This document shows, piece after piece, positions 13,521-25,623 of a DNA stretch of 64,000 nt. Under the pieces are notes generated by a model. The model searched no databases. It saw only the letters and a program-made list of their open reading frames with translations, and was not told the origin of the DNA. This DNA comes from Sitta carolinensis. Its lineage: Eukaryota > Chordata > Aves > Passeriformes > Sittidae. Position numbers and translations under genes: made by a program. The DNA lies in assembly GCA_032173965.1 (NCBI GenBank), contig CM063283.1, positions 19,758,501 to 19,822,500 of the forward strand. Direction: 5' to 3'. Positions within the stretch are counted from its first letter, which is position 1. Each line of letters opens with the position of its first letter.

Positions 13521-16500
13521 CTAAAAGGCAGAGAAAAAATAGCAGAGAATTAAAAGAGAACAAAAAACAACAACAAAAAAACCCAACAAAACAAAAAAAA
13601 AAAACCCCACAAACACCACCCCCCAAAACAAACAAACAAACAAAAAAACAACCCTGAAAAAACAAAACCCTCATTGTTTTATTTCACTATGCAACAAAAT
13701 ATTCCAGTAACCTATCTCGCCAAGATCAGCTTTACCATGATGGGCTCAAATTCAAGGCCCAAGCCAGCCACTCTAAAGCTCAGCAAGAAGCAACACACAT
13801 GCTTTGATTTTACTCTGTATATGATAGGAGGGTCACAGGCTCAGTGGACTTGAAGAGGAGAGCAGACAGGAGGGACAAAAGGAGGGTCTCTGAGATTTCA
13901 GCCCAGACTCCATGTTTCTATCCTTTTATGTGATCCATCTTTATCTCCCTGAAGGCTGCTCAGTGCTAGCTGCAAAGACCTCCCTGAAAATAAGGTCTGA
14001 AGGCTTCTCAAAAACACATTTATATGAGAAAAGCAATATGCAGGGAAGGAGATGAATTACCTTTTCTACACTGTTAACCTATTTGATCATGGTGGTTTGA
14101 ATTGCACCCACAGAGTTCTGAATGCAAAAAAATTGCTTCATTTGGAGACACAGGTTTGGGCCCAAATTTCTTTTAAGGTCTCTGACCTATTGCTCAGTTC
14201 TTTGGGAATCACAAGTCCTTCATATCTCCCAATCTACAGTTGTGACTGAGGGAATGGCAACGACTTAGTCTGTTTGAAAAACAGATTAAAATACAGCTCA
14301 GCACAACTCACTACTGAATACAAAGGAACATTGGAATCCATTGGAATCCATGTTTTTAACTGGAATGGAAGTATATTTAATACATTGTGGTCACTGTACT
14401 GAATCATACATCAACTACACCCTCACAGACCTTCTAGCCAAAGGCATTTTTGAGAAATTATAAATGATAAACCAGACAACCACTGGTGAATGTTGGCACA
14501 TGAGGCAATGTAAATTTCCAAATGAAATCAACTGAATAGCTCCTGAACAGGAAAAAGAAGATTAGACAATGCACTTGAAATTTTGACAATGGTGTAACAG
14601 TGCTGTCATCATCATAATTCTGCATATTCTTAGAGGACTGGTCATGCAAGGACTAGAATTATGGGACTGATCATGTAATTATGCTGCTTATTGAAAAGAG
14701 ATTTTTTTTCCCTTCTTTTGCTGGGCAATGAGAGTTGAAAATTATTTTTCCATACAAATTTTCAGTATCAAGAAACTGGAAAAAAAAAAAGGATACTTCC
14801 TTCTTTGTGGTTATTTGATGCTATTGTCAGGTGTTATTCGAGCACAGGTTTTTGAATGGAGTGACAATTTTATAATGTTTTTCTGATACATAATAGTGAG
14901 TTAAGATTTATTACCCTTCCTTCCATTGCATGATACAGCAGATACTATGTATAATAATAATAAAAATATATTAAAATGTCATAGACAAAAAGTTACTGGC
15001 TACTTACATGCCAGACAAAATGCTCATGGCTCTGGACAGAATAATGGGGAGAAGGATGAAATGGGGGGAGAATCCCCAGCTGCCTGCATGCCCTTTCAGT
15101 GAAAACATGTTCTGCTACTTATAGCAATAGCTGCTGCTGCAGCTGTGTGGTGACACTGCAGAAAGCAGATGGATGGAGTTCTGAGGGGTAAATGAGAAGC
15201 CTCTCAAGCACTGCAATGTCTGGCAGTACTACAGATAACTCCACAAAGGTTAAGTCAGGTCAGCAGCAGTGAAAATAGTGAGCTGGGTCTTGCAGCAGAA
15301 GTGAAGCAAACCTGGGTTTGTATTGTCATGTTTAGCGGCCACAGCCATAGAAACCTCTGAAAACATTGCCAAATGAGCCAGTGCAGTGTCTCATTTTGAG
15401 GATAAACATTCCTGAATAAGCCTAGACAGTAACACCACATCAAGAATCCTCACACTAATGATACAACTTTAACCTTGTTTGTGCTACTTGTAGTAATTTG
15501 AGACCACATAACATGAGAAATTCTAATTGGAGTTTATTTCTGCACTTCCCCCAGCAAAGTCACAGCAATCACACAAAGAATGAAGCTGACTTGGTTGGTT
15601 GGGCTTTTCTCTTCCGTAGTGATCTTAAGTTGGTTGTTACCTACCAAAGAAACTGAGCGTTTACTTTTGAGATGCAATTGCTTTTCAAAAGACTCTGCAA
15701 ATTCCTGAATGGAGTTTGATCTTGTCTCTGGACATGAACTGTCTGCTGAAGGTGTTCTGCTTGCCTTCCTGTGGCAGTGGTATTTGACATCTTGGTCTTC
15801 TTGAAATTCCTTGGAACCCCTGAGGTGGCCTGAAGATGATCCTTTCGTAGAAGCATGAAGTCGTGTTGTATGGAGGGAGGAAAGCTTGGCCTGAAAAACA
15901 AAAGGTCTTTGTTGACTATTGAATAGTAAAACAGAACACACAAGGCAGATTTTTTTCTGCCACGGACACTCTCCCAAACAGTGGTGCAGTGAAGGACCTT
16001 CCCCAGAATTCTGTATATTTCTTTTCAAGTGTAGGAGAATCACACTGCCAAGAACTTGCTTTCTGGAGGCAGAAGAGGCAGAATTTCCTTTTATTCCTGG
16101 GTTTGAGGATATAAATTTTGACACACAATGAACATTTCAAATTTAAGGTGTGCTGCATCCTCCTAGTGTTTGTTCTCTGACGCTAAAAGGAAGAACTGGG
16201 ACTCTTCATGACCTCAAAACTCAGGCCTTGCACCTGGTTGCAGTTTCTAAGCAAGACTCTAAAAAAGCATTACCCAGACTTTTGTGGCCAGATGAATCAG
16301 ATAAGATGTTTGACCCATGAGTGCTCCAGGTCTTATCAGCTGTTTGACTTAAGAGTGTGACAGCAACCATTTCTCACCCAGTTCTGTCAAGTGTCAAGTA
16401 CTGCCTACACACAGACAGAATGCTTTATTGCCCAGCTTTGAATTTGCTGCTGATTTCTTGGGCACATTTGTCTTGAACTAATGAAGGAGCACTTTCAGGG

Positions 16501-19500
16501 TACTGAGGGACCCATCCATACCAAAGAAGTGCTAGGAAACAGACTTCTACAATTATATTTGCAGGACTGAAGCAGGGAGTGAGTAGATAGTTATTTAGTT
16601 TCTGTGTGATTCAATTTTCTGAGGCCTGCCATGCAGATAAAAGCTATTGATCTGCATCAGCTGTGCTTAATTGAATGCCTGAAAAGGAGATTAAACTGAT
16701 ACAGAACTGTTGTGTCCTGTGGAGTTATGTGTTGGTGGTTTTAGAAAGGGACAGACCTGTAGAAGAGAGGCATGAGAAGGACGCCATATAGAGCCAGGGA
16801 TACACCAAACCTTGTAAGCTGTTGATGATTTTCAGGATGAGTAGCTGAACACTGGTAAGATATAGATGGTGAAAGTTGTGAGAGATGGGAGGTACTGAAA
16901 ATTACACCCCTGCAGGTGTTAGATTAGAGCACTTCAGGGACCTAGCTGCTGCATACATTTTTGAATGCAAATATGTCTTGGACATTATGAGGAATTCTTT
17001 CACAGAAAGGATGACTAGACATTGGGATGGACTGCCAGGGAGGTGGTGGAGTCACTGTCCCTGGAGGTGTTTAAGGAAAAGCAGGACATGGCACTCACTG
17101 CCATGGTCTAGCTGACATGGCGGTGGATTGGTTAAAGGTTGGATTTGATGACCTCAGAGGTCTTTACCAATCTAATTGATTCTGTGATTCTCTGTTTTGT
17201 ATAAGCCTGGCACTAAGCCTGCAGCTACTAAGTAACCCTGAGAAGTTCTGCCGGCTTTAAGGGAGCTGTAATTGTTTATAACAAGGGAAGGTTTATCCCA
17301 CCAGCTCTGCAATGCGTTCTAAGGAAATCCAGTAGAAAACCCTACACTCAGCACAGGGTTTGTGCTGTGTGCATTGGGTTTTCTGTTATTTTAACAAAGA
17401 GGGGAAAACTAAACCAATTTAGTATAGTGTTCACATGAATCTACAAACCCTGGACTGCAAGGGACCTGAAACATGTCTGGCACACAACTTCTCTGACTCT
17501 GGCCCAGATGCCACTATAAATGGAACAGGAACCTATGCAGCCTTTCTTTGTCTAGAGAAGCTGCACATTCATATGGCTGTGGCTGCATCACATTAGACAG
17601 GCTTGATGAAAGATGCTAAAAATAATAAATGTCACACCTGATAGAAGTACCTAATATTGAAGAGTGTTTACAAAAATACATGGTACAGGTTCCATTTTTT
17701 TTTTCCAGGCATAAGCTTCCTATGTCCAATATTATGGACTGCCTCTGAGAGAAGTGTTAATGATTTCTGCCGTATTATTTTTACTTTGGTTTCAAACAGT
17801 CAATACAGCTGCAAGTTCTGTAAGGTCGTATTGTATTGTTACTTTAGAAAGCATCAAAGCAATCACATTGTGCTCCAGGGACAGGAGCACACACTCCCTG
17901 CCAGGCTCAACAAGCTAAATGTCTCCTCTGTCATTTTAATGGCATCAACATATAGTCTTTCCTGGAAATGAAAATTGTCTCATGGTAAAAATCACTAGTA
18001 TCTGTTCCTAGAGTGTTTGGGAAAAAAACAAACCAAACACAGGAGGACAGCTGAAATGGGGGATTGTATTATATCAATCTTGTTTTGCAGAGTCTGTAAA
18101 TGTGTTCTTTTACTTAGACATTGCTTTTTAATTTCCCTTCACAGATAGAATTACAGTTAAGTTCTTAACAAAAAGACTTCAGTTTATCTACTGATATGGC
18201 AGCAATGGTCCAGAAAAGAGACAAGCTTTCCTCTGAAATGCCTATCTGCCTCAGTGGGCAAAGGGTAAAACTGTACAAACAGGTCTATGCAATCATATTA
18301 CTCTGACTACGCTTTCTCTCACAGTGCCTTTGCATGATACATCAAATTCTCCACTATCAAAATGGGGGGTTTTTTTGCCAGTGCTGGGAAAGCCAGAAGC
18401 ACCAAGGGATCTCAGGGATTGTTTCTCATTCCCATTAATAGTCCTTTTTTCTATGATGGGTAAAGGCCAGTTGTGTTCAGTGTATCTATTTACAAAATAG
18501 CTAATCTTCTGCTAGTCGTCCATCTCAAACACACAAAAGGTACCCAAACAAAAATACTTCACACAACAAAAATTGTTGTCAGTGTATTTTGCCTTATCAC
18601 TTTCTCAGTTTCTGTTGTAGACAAGTTAATTGTTTACATCTTTTGGGCTTGATCTGAGAGCTTGCACAGCTGTCAGTAAGAACATTAATCTTCTGCATGT
18701 CAGCACAAGTGTTCATTGTTTGCTGGAGTTTACACAATGACCCGAGTATTTTAGGGATACTTTGGAACATCTGACATTCAGATGCTCTCCCATGGCTTAT
18801 TTCCTTCCAATAAGATTACAGACAAGTATATATTCCTTAAAAATGTTTTGGGCTGGCCTTCAAATGGTCTATAGTAACAATATTGTGGTAGATGTTCAGT
18901 CTATGTTTAGTTTAAATTAAATGTCAGTAACTTCAACAGTAGTCATTTGTTCGTCTCCCACTCCCAGCTGCTCTTAACAATTTTTTCCTGTGAGCAACAA
19001 GGTATATTTGAAGGTGGATATATGTATAGGGTTGTAAACTTCTTAGCAGTTCTCCTTTGTCTCCAATCTTTTCCTTACAACAAAATATCTGTGAGGTAAG
19101 ATGTGTTCTGAAGCAAGGGTAACTAGATTGTGTCAAGGAAAGTCATAGCTGGAGGCTTCAAAAAGGGTATCACAGTTAATTTGTCTAAAGTTTGCCAGGG
19201 CAACAGTTAAATAAAGGAGATGGAAATAGCTGACTTAATAATCCCCAGGCAGTTTTTACATTCAGTGTTGTCCCACAGCATCATACACAGCTCCCAGCTT
19301 TCCAGCAGAGTGGAGTTATGTGTTGCTTAGCCATATTGCTAGTGACCCAGGGAAGAATGAATGTAATTTCATGTTTCTCTCTACAAAGTGTGAAAGACTA
19401 TAGCAAAAGCATTTCACAAAGCTCATTTTAGTAGTGTTTGTGAAGTATACCAAGATATTGGGAAAAAAAATAATGAGAACAGTTGTTAGTTTGGGAGTTA

Positions 19501-20973
19501 TTCTTCAAAGCTTTATCCATATTTAGGATCGGGGCTGTACTATGATAGGATACAATATTTTTGTCTTTGGGGTGGGAGCAGTGGCTTAAATTTCTCACTA
19601 CAGCACAGAAAAAACTACAAAGACCAACACACCAGTTTGTAGCTGAAAGTGATTTTCTAGCAGAACCAAGTTTCGTGCCACCCTGAGAGCACTTTGCTGT
19701 GCAGCACCAAAGCACTTATGGCGCAGAAGTAATTCATACTCTGTTCTGCTGCTGCTGAGCACCAGCCTTGGATGTGAGACCAAGTGAGCTGGCAGTGCTC
19801 TTTAGGCACTACCATCATACCTGCACAAGGAGCTTTTCCCGGCAGCTGTGTCAGGACATGCTGATTTGATTTTCATCTAGACAGTGGAGTTATCTCAATT
19901 TTCAATGCTGAGATAGAAGAAAGAGTACACTGTGACCTGCTGTGGAGGTGTTAGCTTTCAGAAGAGATACACTCTAATCTCAGTTATTATTCCTCCTGAT
20001 AATTAGCACTTCTGATAAAATGAAGACAATATTTAAATAACAGTACCAGTGTTTTGAATCTTACAACAGTTATAATTTGCAATAATGAATCTTACAGTAG
20101 TTATAATTTGGAGTAACTGTGCAAAACCCACACATTCAGATGCAATAGCTCTCAAGTTACTGCTCTCAACAAGGAGATGCTCTTCCTCGAGGTATTTCCA
20201 AGGTATCAGTAATGCCCATTTGTTTAACTTCTGCCTTTGGTTAGGCAACACATACTAGTGCTTTTTACTACCAACTACTCAACTTCCAAATCAAGAGCTA
20301 ATCCCCAGACAAATCTCTCATCTCATTCTTCCAGTCAATATCTGGCACTGAGAAAATTTACATTTTCTATATGAAACTAGTGGAGCAAAACAAATTTCTG
20401 TGAAGCATTAATGTAAAGGCCACCCATAATTAAGTGTACACAATATCTTTAGCTTGTTAAACAGTAACATGAAAATATCATAGTCTTTCTGGCAGCTAAC
20501 CTAATCTAAATTCTAGGTGTGGATTCAGAAATGCAAGTATAGCAAAGTATTTGAAAAGCTATTATCTAAATATTTAAATAGGCTTTGAACAAACTGAATA
20601 TAAGTACATTTCAAATGATATGTCTGTGTGCACACAAATACAGAGACAAATATATGTGTTCAGCTGCTTGCTGAATGGAAGGAGATTTAAAGTACATTCT
20701 TACACTCCACTTTCTCTTGATGCCTAAAGAAATCACATATGCATGGAAGTCTGAGTGAAAAAAGTAAAATAGAGTAAAATTAATTAACCTCCTTCCCCTC
20801 CCATTAATAGATGTTATGTATTTAGCATTCTGATGGAATACAGCAGCAAAGATCTAGATCAGAATCTGTCTCGCAATCTGTAGCTGAGGTGAAATCTAAG
20901 AGTAAATAACAAATGTGGCTAATCAGACCAGAAGTTATGAATGTGGTTTTGGACTAGTTTGTTTTAATTAGCG

Positions 20974-21006
<33 letters not shown>

Positions 21007-22162
21007 TTTAAATTAAAAGCCCCACAGCTTAGAACCTGACAGCTGCAGAGGAAAGGAACTTGCAAGGTGAAAAGATTAGCTGTTTCTCCCCAATATATTA
21101 GCATTTGCTTCATTGCAACCATAATGATCTGAGGATATAAGTAAAAAATGGTTTGTAAGGAAACATAGTATCTTTGTTAAGACAACTGATGTAGCTGGAA
21201 AGGAAGAAGACAGATTTGGACCACCTAAATGTTCTTTTAAAAATGAAATGAAAGCAACGATCTTTGAATAAAGAGAAGACTGTGAACAGCTGTTTTCAGT
21301 TTTACCTAATTTTGATAATCACTGAGAGAGTTGTAAGCTGCCTTCTGTACATGATCCTGCCCCTTTCCCAACTGTTTTGTTTTAGGAATAAAGAATGTAC
21401 TTCTACCTTAAAATCTTACTTCACAATTTAGTAAGCTTTGTTATGTGTAGTATCATTGTTTTCAGAGTCAGATGTTTCAGAACAGGAGGAACTGCCTCCT
21501 CTAGTTTAAAATAGAAGTCACACTTACCTGAAAACAGGTAAGTCCAAAAGGGTAAAGCGTAAAACTTCCTGGAGACAATATAGTTGCATAATTAGGTCAA
21601 AATCCTTTAAACACATATGGAGTTATACAGTTTTTCACATGAGAACAGACTCATTACAGACAGTCTTAAAGTATGCAGGTGCAAAATGTTTTGTCTCTGA
21701 CAGGTTGTGCTAAGCAGCCAGAACAACACTGTAATACATGGTTAGGCAGCTATTACACACTTTTCCATACATTTCTGGTCCTATCATCACTTATCTTGGA
21801 GTTTTCCAGTTTTCTGTATTCCAAGACCCCAGAGGCTTTACCCTGTCAGACAGCTAAGTTCAAAAAGCAGCTAGGAGCTGCCAGCAGGAGCTGAACTTAC
21901 TTGGCAAGGTGTCCCATACTCCTCATACATCCCTGGGGCCGTGCCTCTGTGGATGTAACTTATATTTATACACACACCACATGCACACACAGAGACAGCT
22001 GCTCACAGCTCTTACCGGTAGGGATGCTCTCCTTTCACTACACGGTCGTGGCTGACGTTTCTTGTGGCCTCTGCCTTCTTTCTCCTCATCGATCAAGTTG
22101 TGGCCCCAGAAGCTGCTCATCCATTTTGCAAAGAAAATATCATCATCCTCATCATATTCCAT
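13320..22162 (-). CDS. LNP1: LNP1, leukemia NUP98 fusion partner 1 homologue (three coding exons)
   Basis: The coding exons are 22162-22016, 15890-15645 and 13520-13320, giving 49+82+66 = 197 residues against about 178 in human. The N-terminus is an acidic patch (EYDEDDD) followed by FAKWMSSFWG, which I recognise as the LNP1 signature. The middle exon carries EFAESFEKQL and KSKRSVSL, matching the human FSESFERQL and TKRSASL segment. The last exon is a highly charged, probably helical tail beginning QPEGAKERREREKLHL, close to the human KERNERE region. Both introns are phase 0 with GT-AG ends. No transmembrane segment or enzymatic motif is visible, and the function is unknown; the name comes from a NUP98 fusion in human leukaemia. 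It is divergent from TOMM70, and its 5' noncoding exon(s) probably lie toward the TOMM70 CpG island but were not located. Confidence 0.92.
13530..13672. repeat. A/C-rich low-complexity tract
   Basis: About 140 bp of A-runs broken by C (CAACAACAA, AAACAAACAAACAAAC, CCACCCCCC) lies in the last LNP1 intron, ending just upstream of the terminal-exon acceptor. On the LNP1 sense strand it reads as T/G-rich sequence and so merges with the polypyrimidine tract. Confidence 0.85.
15645..15890 (-). CDS. LNP1: LNP1 middle coding exon
   Basis: The exon codes for 82 residues in phase 0 at both ends. The acceptor is TTTTGTTTTTCAG and the donor is TTG|GTAGGT. It contains FQEDQDVKYHCH (compare human HEDQEFRCRSH) and FAESFEKQL. 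A second overlapping GT four bases on (GTAG|GTAACA) would shift the frame into an immediate TGA at the terminal exon, which supports the donor chosen here. Confidence 0.9.
16970..17195 (+). mobile_element. CR1 LINE fragment, 3' end
   Basis: It runs from 'ggaattctttcacagaaagg' through 'gccagggaggtggtggagtc' and 'gtccctggaggtgtttaagg' to 'tctaattgattctgtgattc'. This is the 3' end of a CR1 subfamily in plus orientation, inside LNP1 intron 2 and antisense to LNP1. Confidence 0.85.
20055..20116. repeat. 31-bp tandem duplication
   Basis: Two imperfect 31-bp copies (20055-20085, 20086-20116) share 'tgaatcttaca' and 'agttataatttg'. The duplication lies in an LNP1 intron. Confidence 0.7.
20975..21009. 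repeat. Poly-T tract of 35 bp
   Basis: The run is thymines with a single C at 20987, within an LNP1 intron. It is flanked by AT-rich sequence with no recognisable retroposon body. Confidence 0.85.
22016..22162 (-). CDS. LNP1: LNP1 first coding exon
   Basis: The ATG at 22162-22160 opens MEYDEDDDIFFAKWMSSFWG, matching the human LNP1 start. The exon ends CCG|GTAAGA in phase 0 after 49 residues. The frame stays open for 80 codons upstream of this ATG, with another ATG at 22402. I chose the inner start because it coincides with the human start; a possible acceptor (CCCCCCCAG) lies about 17 nt upstream. Confidence 0.88.
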
Positions 22163-24540
22163 GTACAGATGCTCCAAACCTGGGGGGGTTCTCCCAACCA
22201 GACAAGGCAAAGCAAGGTCAAATTCCACCAGTAGCTTCACACTGTTCTGCCAGCAGAGACACAGTTTCAGCCACTCTTTCTGCACTCCCTCCCCAAAACC
22301 TGTCCCACTGCAGCCCTGGGCACTGTCTAAACATAAAGTCAGCCCTTTCTCATCGCTTTTCAACAAGGTTTCCTTTAACCTTTCCATTGCAGCGGTGTCC
22401 AATGTGACACTGCCGCAGGGGGTGGGTGGCAGGGCTGTGGCTGCTCCCCGTGTGGCTGCTGAGTGCCCCAGCTGTCAATACCAATGCCGAATTGCCCACA
22501 GTTACATGCCTGCAGGGGGCAGACCCAAAGTAGGCTTGTGATTTTTGAGAAGCAGAATTGACATATTGATGTTGGTCAGAAACTGGCACAGCCGCTTGCA
22601 GAGACCTAGCTGGCTCTGTGGGAGGGAGCACAAATGGCCCACTCTTCCCCTGTTGCTCTCCCTCTCCTGAATTCTGTTGCCTCTGCTCTTCCCTCAGTAT
22701 TTCAGAAAAGTTGTCTGTCTAGGTAGAAACCCTCCCTGAAGCAACTGCTCATTCATTTTTGGGTTATGACAAACAGTGCAAGCTTGCAGCTGCTGCTTTT
22801 CACCTGAGTAATTTCATCTGCCATATCAGGAGTATGGGAGGCCCTGCCTCACTTGATTGCACTCAGGGTAGAATTCAATCAGGCTGGTTCTTCCTCACCA
22901 GCCCTGGATGTAAACCAAACAGGCCCTGCCTATACCACAGACCAGATTAGAGCCAGGAATGACTTCTGGCCCTCAGACCAAGTGTCTAAACTGACCACAT
23001 GTATCCTTCGTGGTGCTTGTGCTGAAGGTCTCCTCAAGGCTCTGTTGTCATTACTGCACTGTGGCTGTAGTCCTGTGTTGTCATTTTTGTGTCTCTTTTA
23101 TTTCAAAACATCTAATATAACACAAAAACTGTTGTGGCTCACGAAACTGTTGTCTGCATGATATGAAACTGGAAGATGTGTTACATGCTTTGGTACCTGG
23201 CAGGAGGACAATGAGGGCTCTAAGGCTACTGTAGAGGTGTTGGGATGGTGTTGGAAGACTGTATAGGAGGAAGAACCCAAATGTAACTTCTTACTGGAAG
23301 CAATCCAGTGTGTGCTGGTGTTCTTCTGATGCCCAGGAATTGCTGTGGAGATGCTGGTTGGTCTTGGCCAGAAATATGCCAAAAAGCTTGCTGGTAATTT
23401 AGCATTACAGAGAATCAGTGTTTGAGCATTAAACCTTTTCCCCAACGTGTTAAGAACTACAGATGTAGCTACAAAACTCCAGTTTCATTCACGGGGGTGT
23501 AGATGTGAGGTGTAAGTACAGCATGGGACTGTTCATCCTGAACAATACAAGGGAAGAGAATGATTGGTCATGGATGTCTATTTGCCCAATTTTACCTTGT
23601 CCAGGGCAGGCAAGGGTGTGATTAGCAGAGGGACCTTAGTACATGGGTATGAGGATGGCATTGCCTCAGATGTTCTGTGTGAGAACTTGGAGACACAACC
23701 ACGCCTGCAGCAATCTGGTCAGGAGCAAGAGGAATACCTGCAAAACAGTACAGCAAGAAGACACATGAAGAAATGAAAAGGATGTGTAGGCTGATTTTCT
23801 AGGTGGGGAAGGACACTCCTGACCATACTCAAACAGCCTGAACTTGACTTATATCCTGGAGGCCACACATCCATACGGGCAAGGCCCGTCTGAAGCCCTA
23901 CAGGAAGCCTGATGTGGGTGGAATTGAGGCTGTCCCAGCAGGAAGCTAGTGACCTATTGGACACGTATTTTCTATTGTGAGGTGACAGGGAGAATGGGGA
24001 GAGGGGCTGTCCCACAGCTTTGTCAAACCATGCTTACATAAATAGTAATAATCCATCAATTAAAGGAAATTTTTCACGTTGTTTACTACCAGGCACGCAG
24101 GTACACTGACTTAGAGCGCAGCAGGGCAAATTTTAGTTGGGAACATGAGTTGTTTGCTTTGCAATTTTATTGTTGTTTACATTTGCAGCCCTTTTCTCTT
24201 CTGTGTCTTCTCACAGTTCCCTCCTACCTACAATGAAATTTCCAGGCATGAGATGACTAGTGCTGATTGTAAAAATGAATCAAAAATGCTTCCTCTTCAG
24301 CTGAGTGCTCCACAGATATAAGTGGAGACAGGAACATAAACTTCCTCTGCCTACAGGTAAGGATTTTAACTAGGCATAGATACACACATCAACAAAATTC
24401 CAGTATTATATATTAAATTATTTTTATGACAGATTCAGTAATGGGGAAGAAAACATAAAGATTTCATTTATAACAAGGACTGCTCCAAAACTCTTAAGTA
24501 CAAAGTCCTAGAAAGTTTGAATCAGCCACATTAGCTGACA

Positions 24541-25110
24541 CTTCACAGAATTAGAGAATCAACCAGGTAAGGTTGGAAAGGGCCAGGTACATTAGCTGAA
24601 ACTTCACAGAATTAGAGAATCAACCACGTAAGGTTGGAAAGGGCCACAGTGGATCATCTGGTCAAACCCCTCTGCCCACGCAGGGTTGTCCCAGAGCACA
24701 CGGCACAAGATTGTGTCCATATGGGTCTGGAATATCTCCAGCGATGGAGACTCCACAACCTCTCTGGACAACCTGCTCCAGTGCTTGGTCAACTGCACAG
24801 TAAAGAATTTCTTCCTCATGTTCAGGTGGAACTTCCTGTGCATCAGTTTTGGACCAATGCCTCTTGTCCCATTGCCTGGCACTACCGAGAAGAGCCTGGA
24901 TCCATCTTCCTGGTACCCCCTCTTTAGGCACTTGTAGACACTGATGAGGGCCGCTTTCAGCCGTCTCTTCTCAAGGCCGAACAGGCTCCCGCAGCCTTTC
25001 CTCTTAGGAGTCCTCAATCACCTTCGTCGCGCTCTCCTGGAGCTGCTCCAGGAGCCGCACGTCTCTCTGGTGCTGAGGAGCCCAGGACTGGACACAGCAC
25101 TGCAGACGCG
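24541..25110 (-). mobile_element. CR1 LINE fragment upstream of TOMM70
   Basis: Read on the minus strand it encodes remnants of the conserved CR1 C-terminal segment (NMRKKFFTVQLTKHWSRLSR, then EVVESPSLEIFQTHMD). It ends in the CR1 3' region near 24,541. Its 5'-truncated end runs into the TOMM70 CpG island. The frame is partly open, which makes the element look coding, but it is a retroelement fragment. Its 3' end has been tandemly duplicated with a 61-bp period. Confidence 0.88.
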
Positions 25111-25343
25111 GACCGCACTTCTCGTGAGGGGCTCAGAACTCCTTCCGCACGAATCCCCGCGCCCCGAGGCCAGCCCGGCGCTGTTGGCCCGGAGCGCGGC
25201 GCCGAGCCCGGCCCTGCCCCGCCCGGGCGCCCTCGCCGCGGCTGCGGGGCCCTCCGCGCCGGCAGGGGGCGCTGCGGCCGGGCGGAAGCGGCGGCCCGCG
25301 CGCGCCCTCCCGACGCGCCCCGCGTGTCCGCTGACCGCTCCCC

Positions 25344-25367
25344 CCTCCTCCTCCTCCTCCTCCTCCT
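25344..25367 (+). repeat. TOMM70: (CCT)8 in the TOMM70 5' leader
   Basis: Eight CCT triplets end 10 bp before the start codon, probably in the 5' untranslated region. The in-frame upstream reading lacks an ATG nearby, so it does not extend the protein. Such a pyrimidine run next to the start could vary in length between individuals. Confidence 0.8.
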
Positions 25368-25377
25368 CCCGGGCGTC

Positions 25378-25623
25378 ATGGCCGCCTCGAAGCCCGTGGA
25401 GGCGCCGGGCGGCGGCACCGCTGGGCTGTCCCGCTGGCAGCTGGCGCTGGTGCTGGGCACACCCATCCTGCTGGGCGCCGGCGCGATCTACCTGTGGGGG
25501 CGGCGGGCGGCGCGGCGCGGGAAGGGCGCGAACGAGCGGAAGACCCCCGAGGGGCGGGCGAGCCCCGGGCCCGGCGGCGAAGGCGGCTCCGGACAGCCCG
25601 ACGGGCCCGGACACGAGGAGATG
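25378..25623 (+). CDS. TOMM70: TOMM70 exon 1 (coding part)
   Basis: Residues 1-82, from MAASKPVEAP through the membrane anchor and SERKTPEGRASP-like linker to GHEEM, with donor ATG|GTGAGC in phase 0. The human exon carries about 26 more residues, mostly Gly/Ala-rich and Arg-rich. Confidence 0.95.

Noticed and set aside
15534..16124. Single 196-codon minus-strand frame as an intronless gene
   Set aside because: Only 15645-15890 matches LNP1; the flanks cross clear splice sites and are intron.
21901..22541. Plus-strand frames of 168 and 159 codons
   Set aside because: They are antisense to the LNP1 first coding exon and its open upstream frame; no family similarity.
24604..25017. 137-codon minus-strand frame ending near the TOMM70 promoter
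   Set aside because: It is the CR1 C-terminal remnant (FFTVQLTKHWSRL, VVESPSLEIFQ), not a host gene.
25324..25377. N-terminal extension of TOMM70 through the leucine-coding CCT repeat
   Set aside because: It would need a GTG start; the ATG at 25378 has good context and matches the human N-terminus MAASKPVEA.
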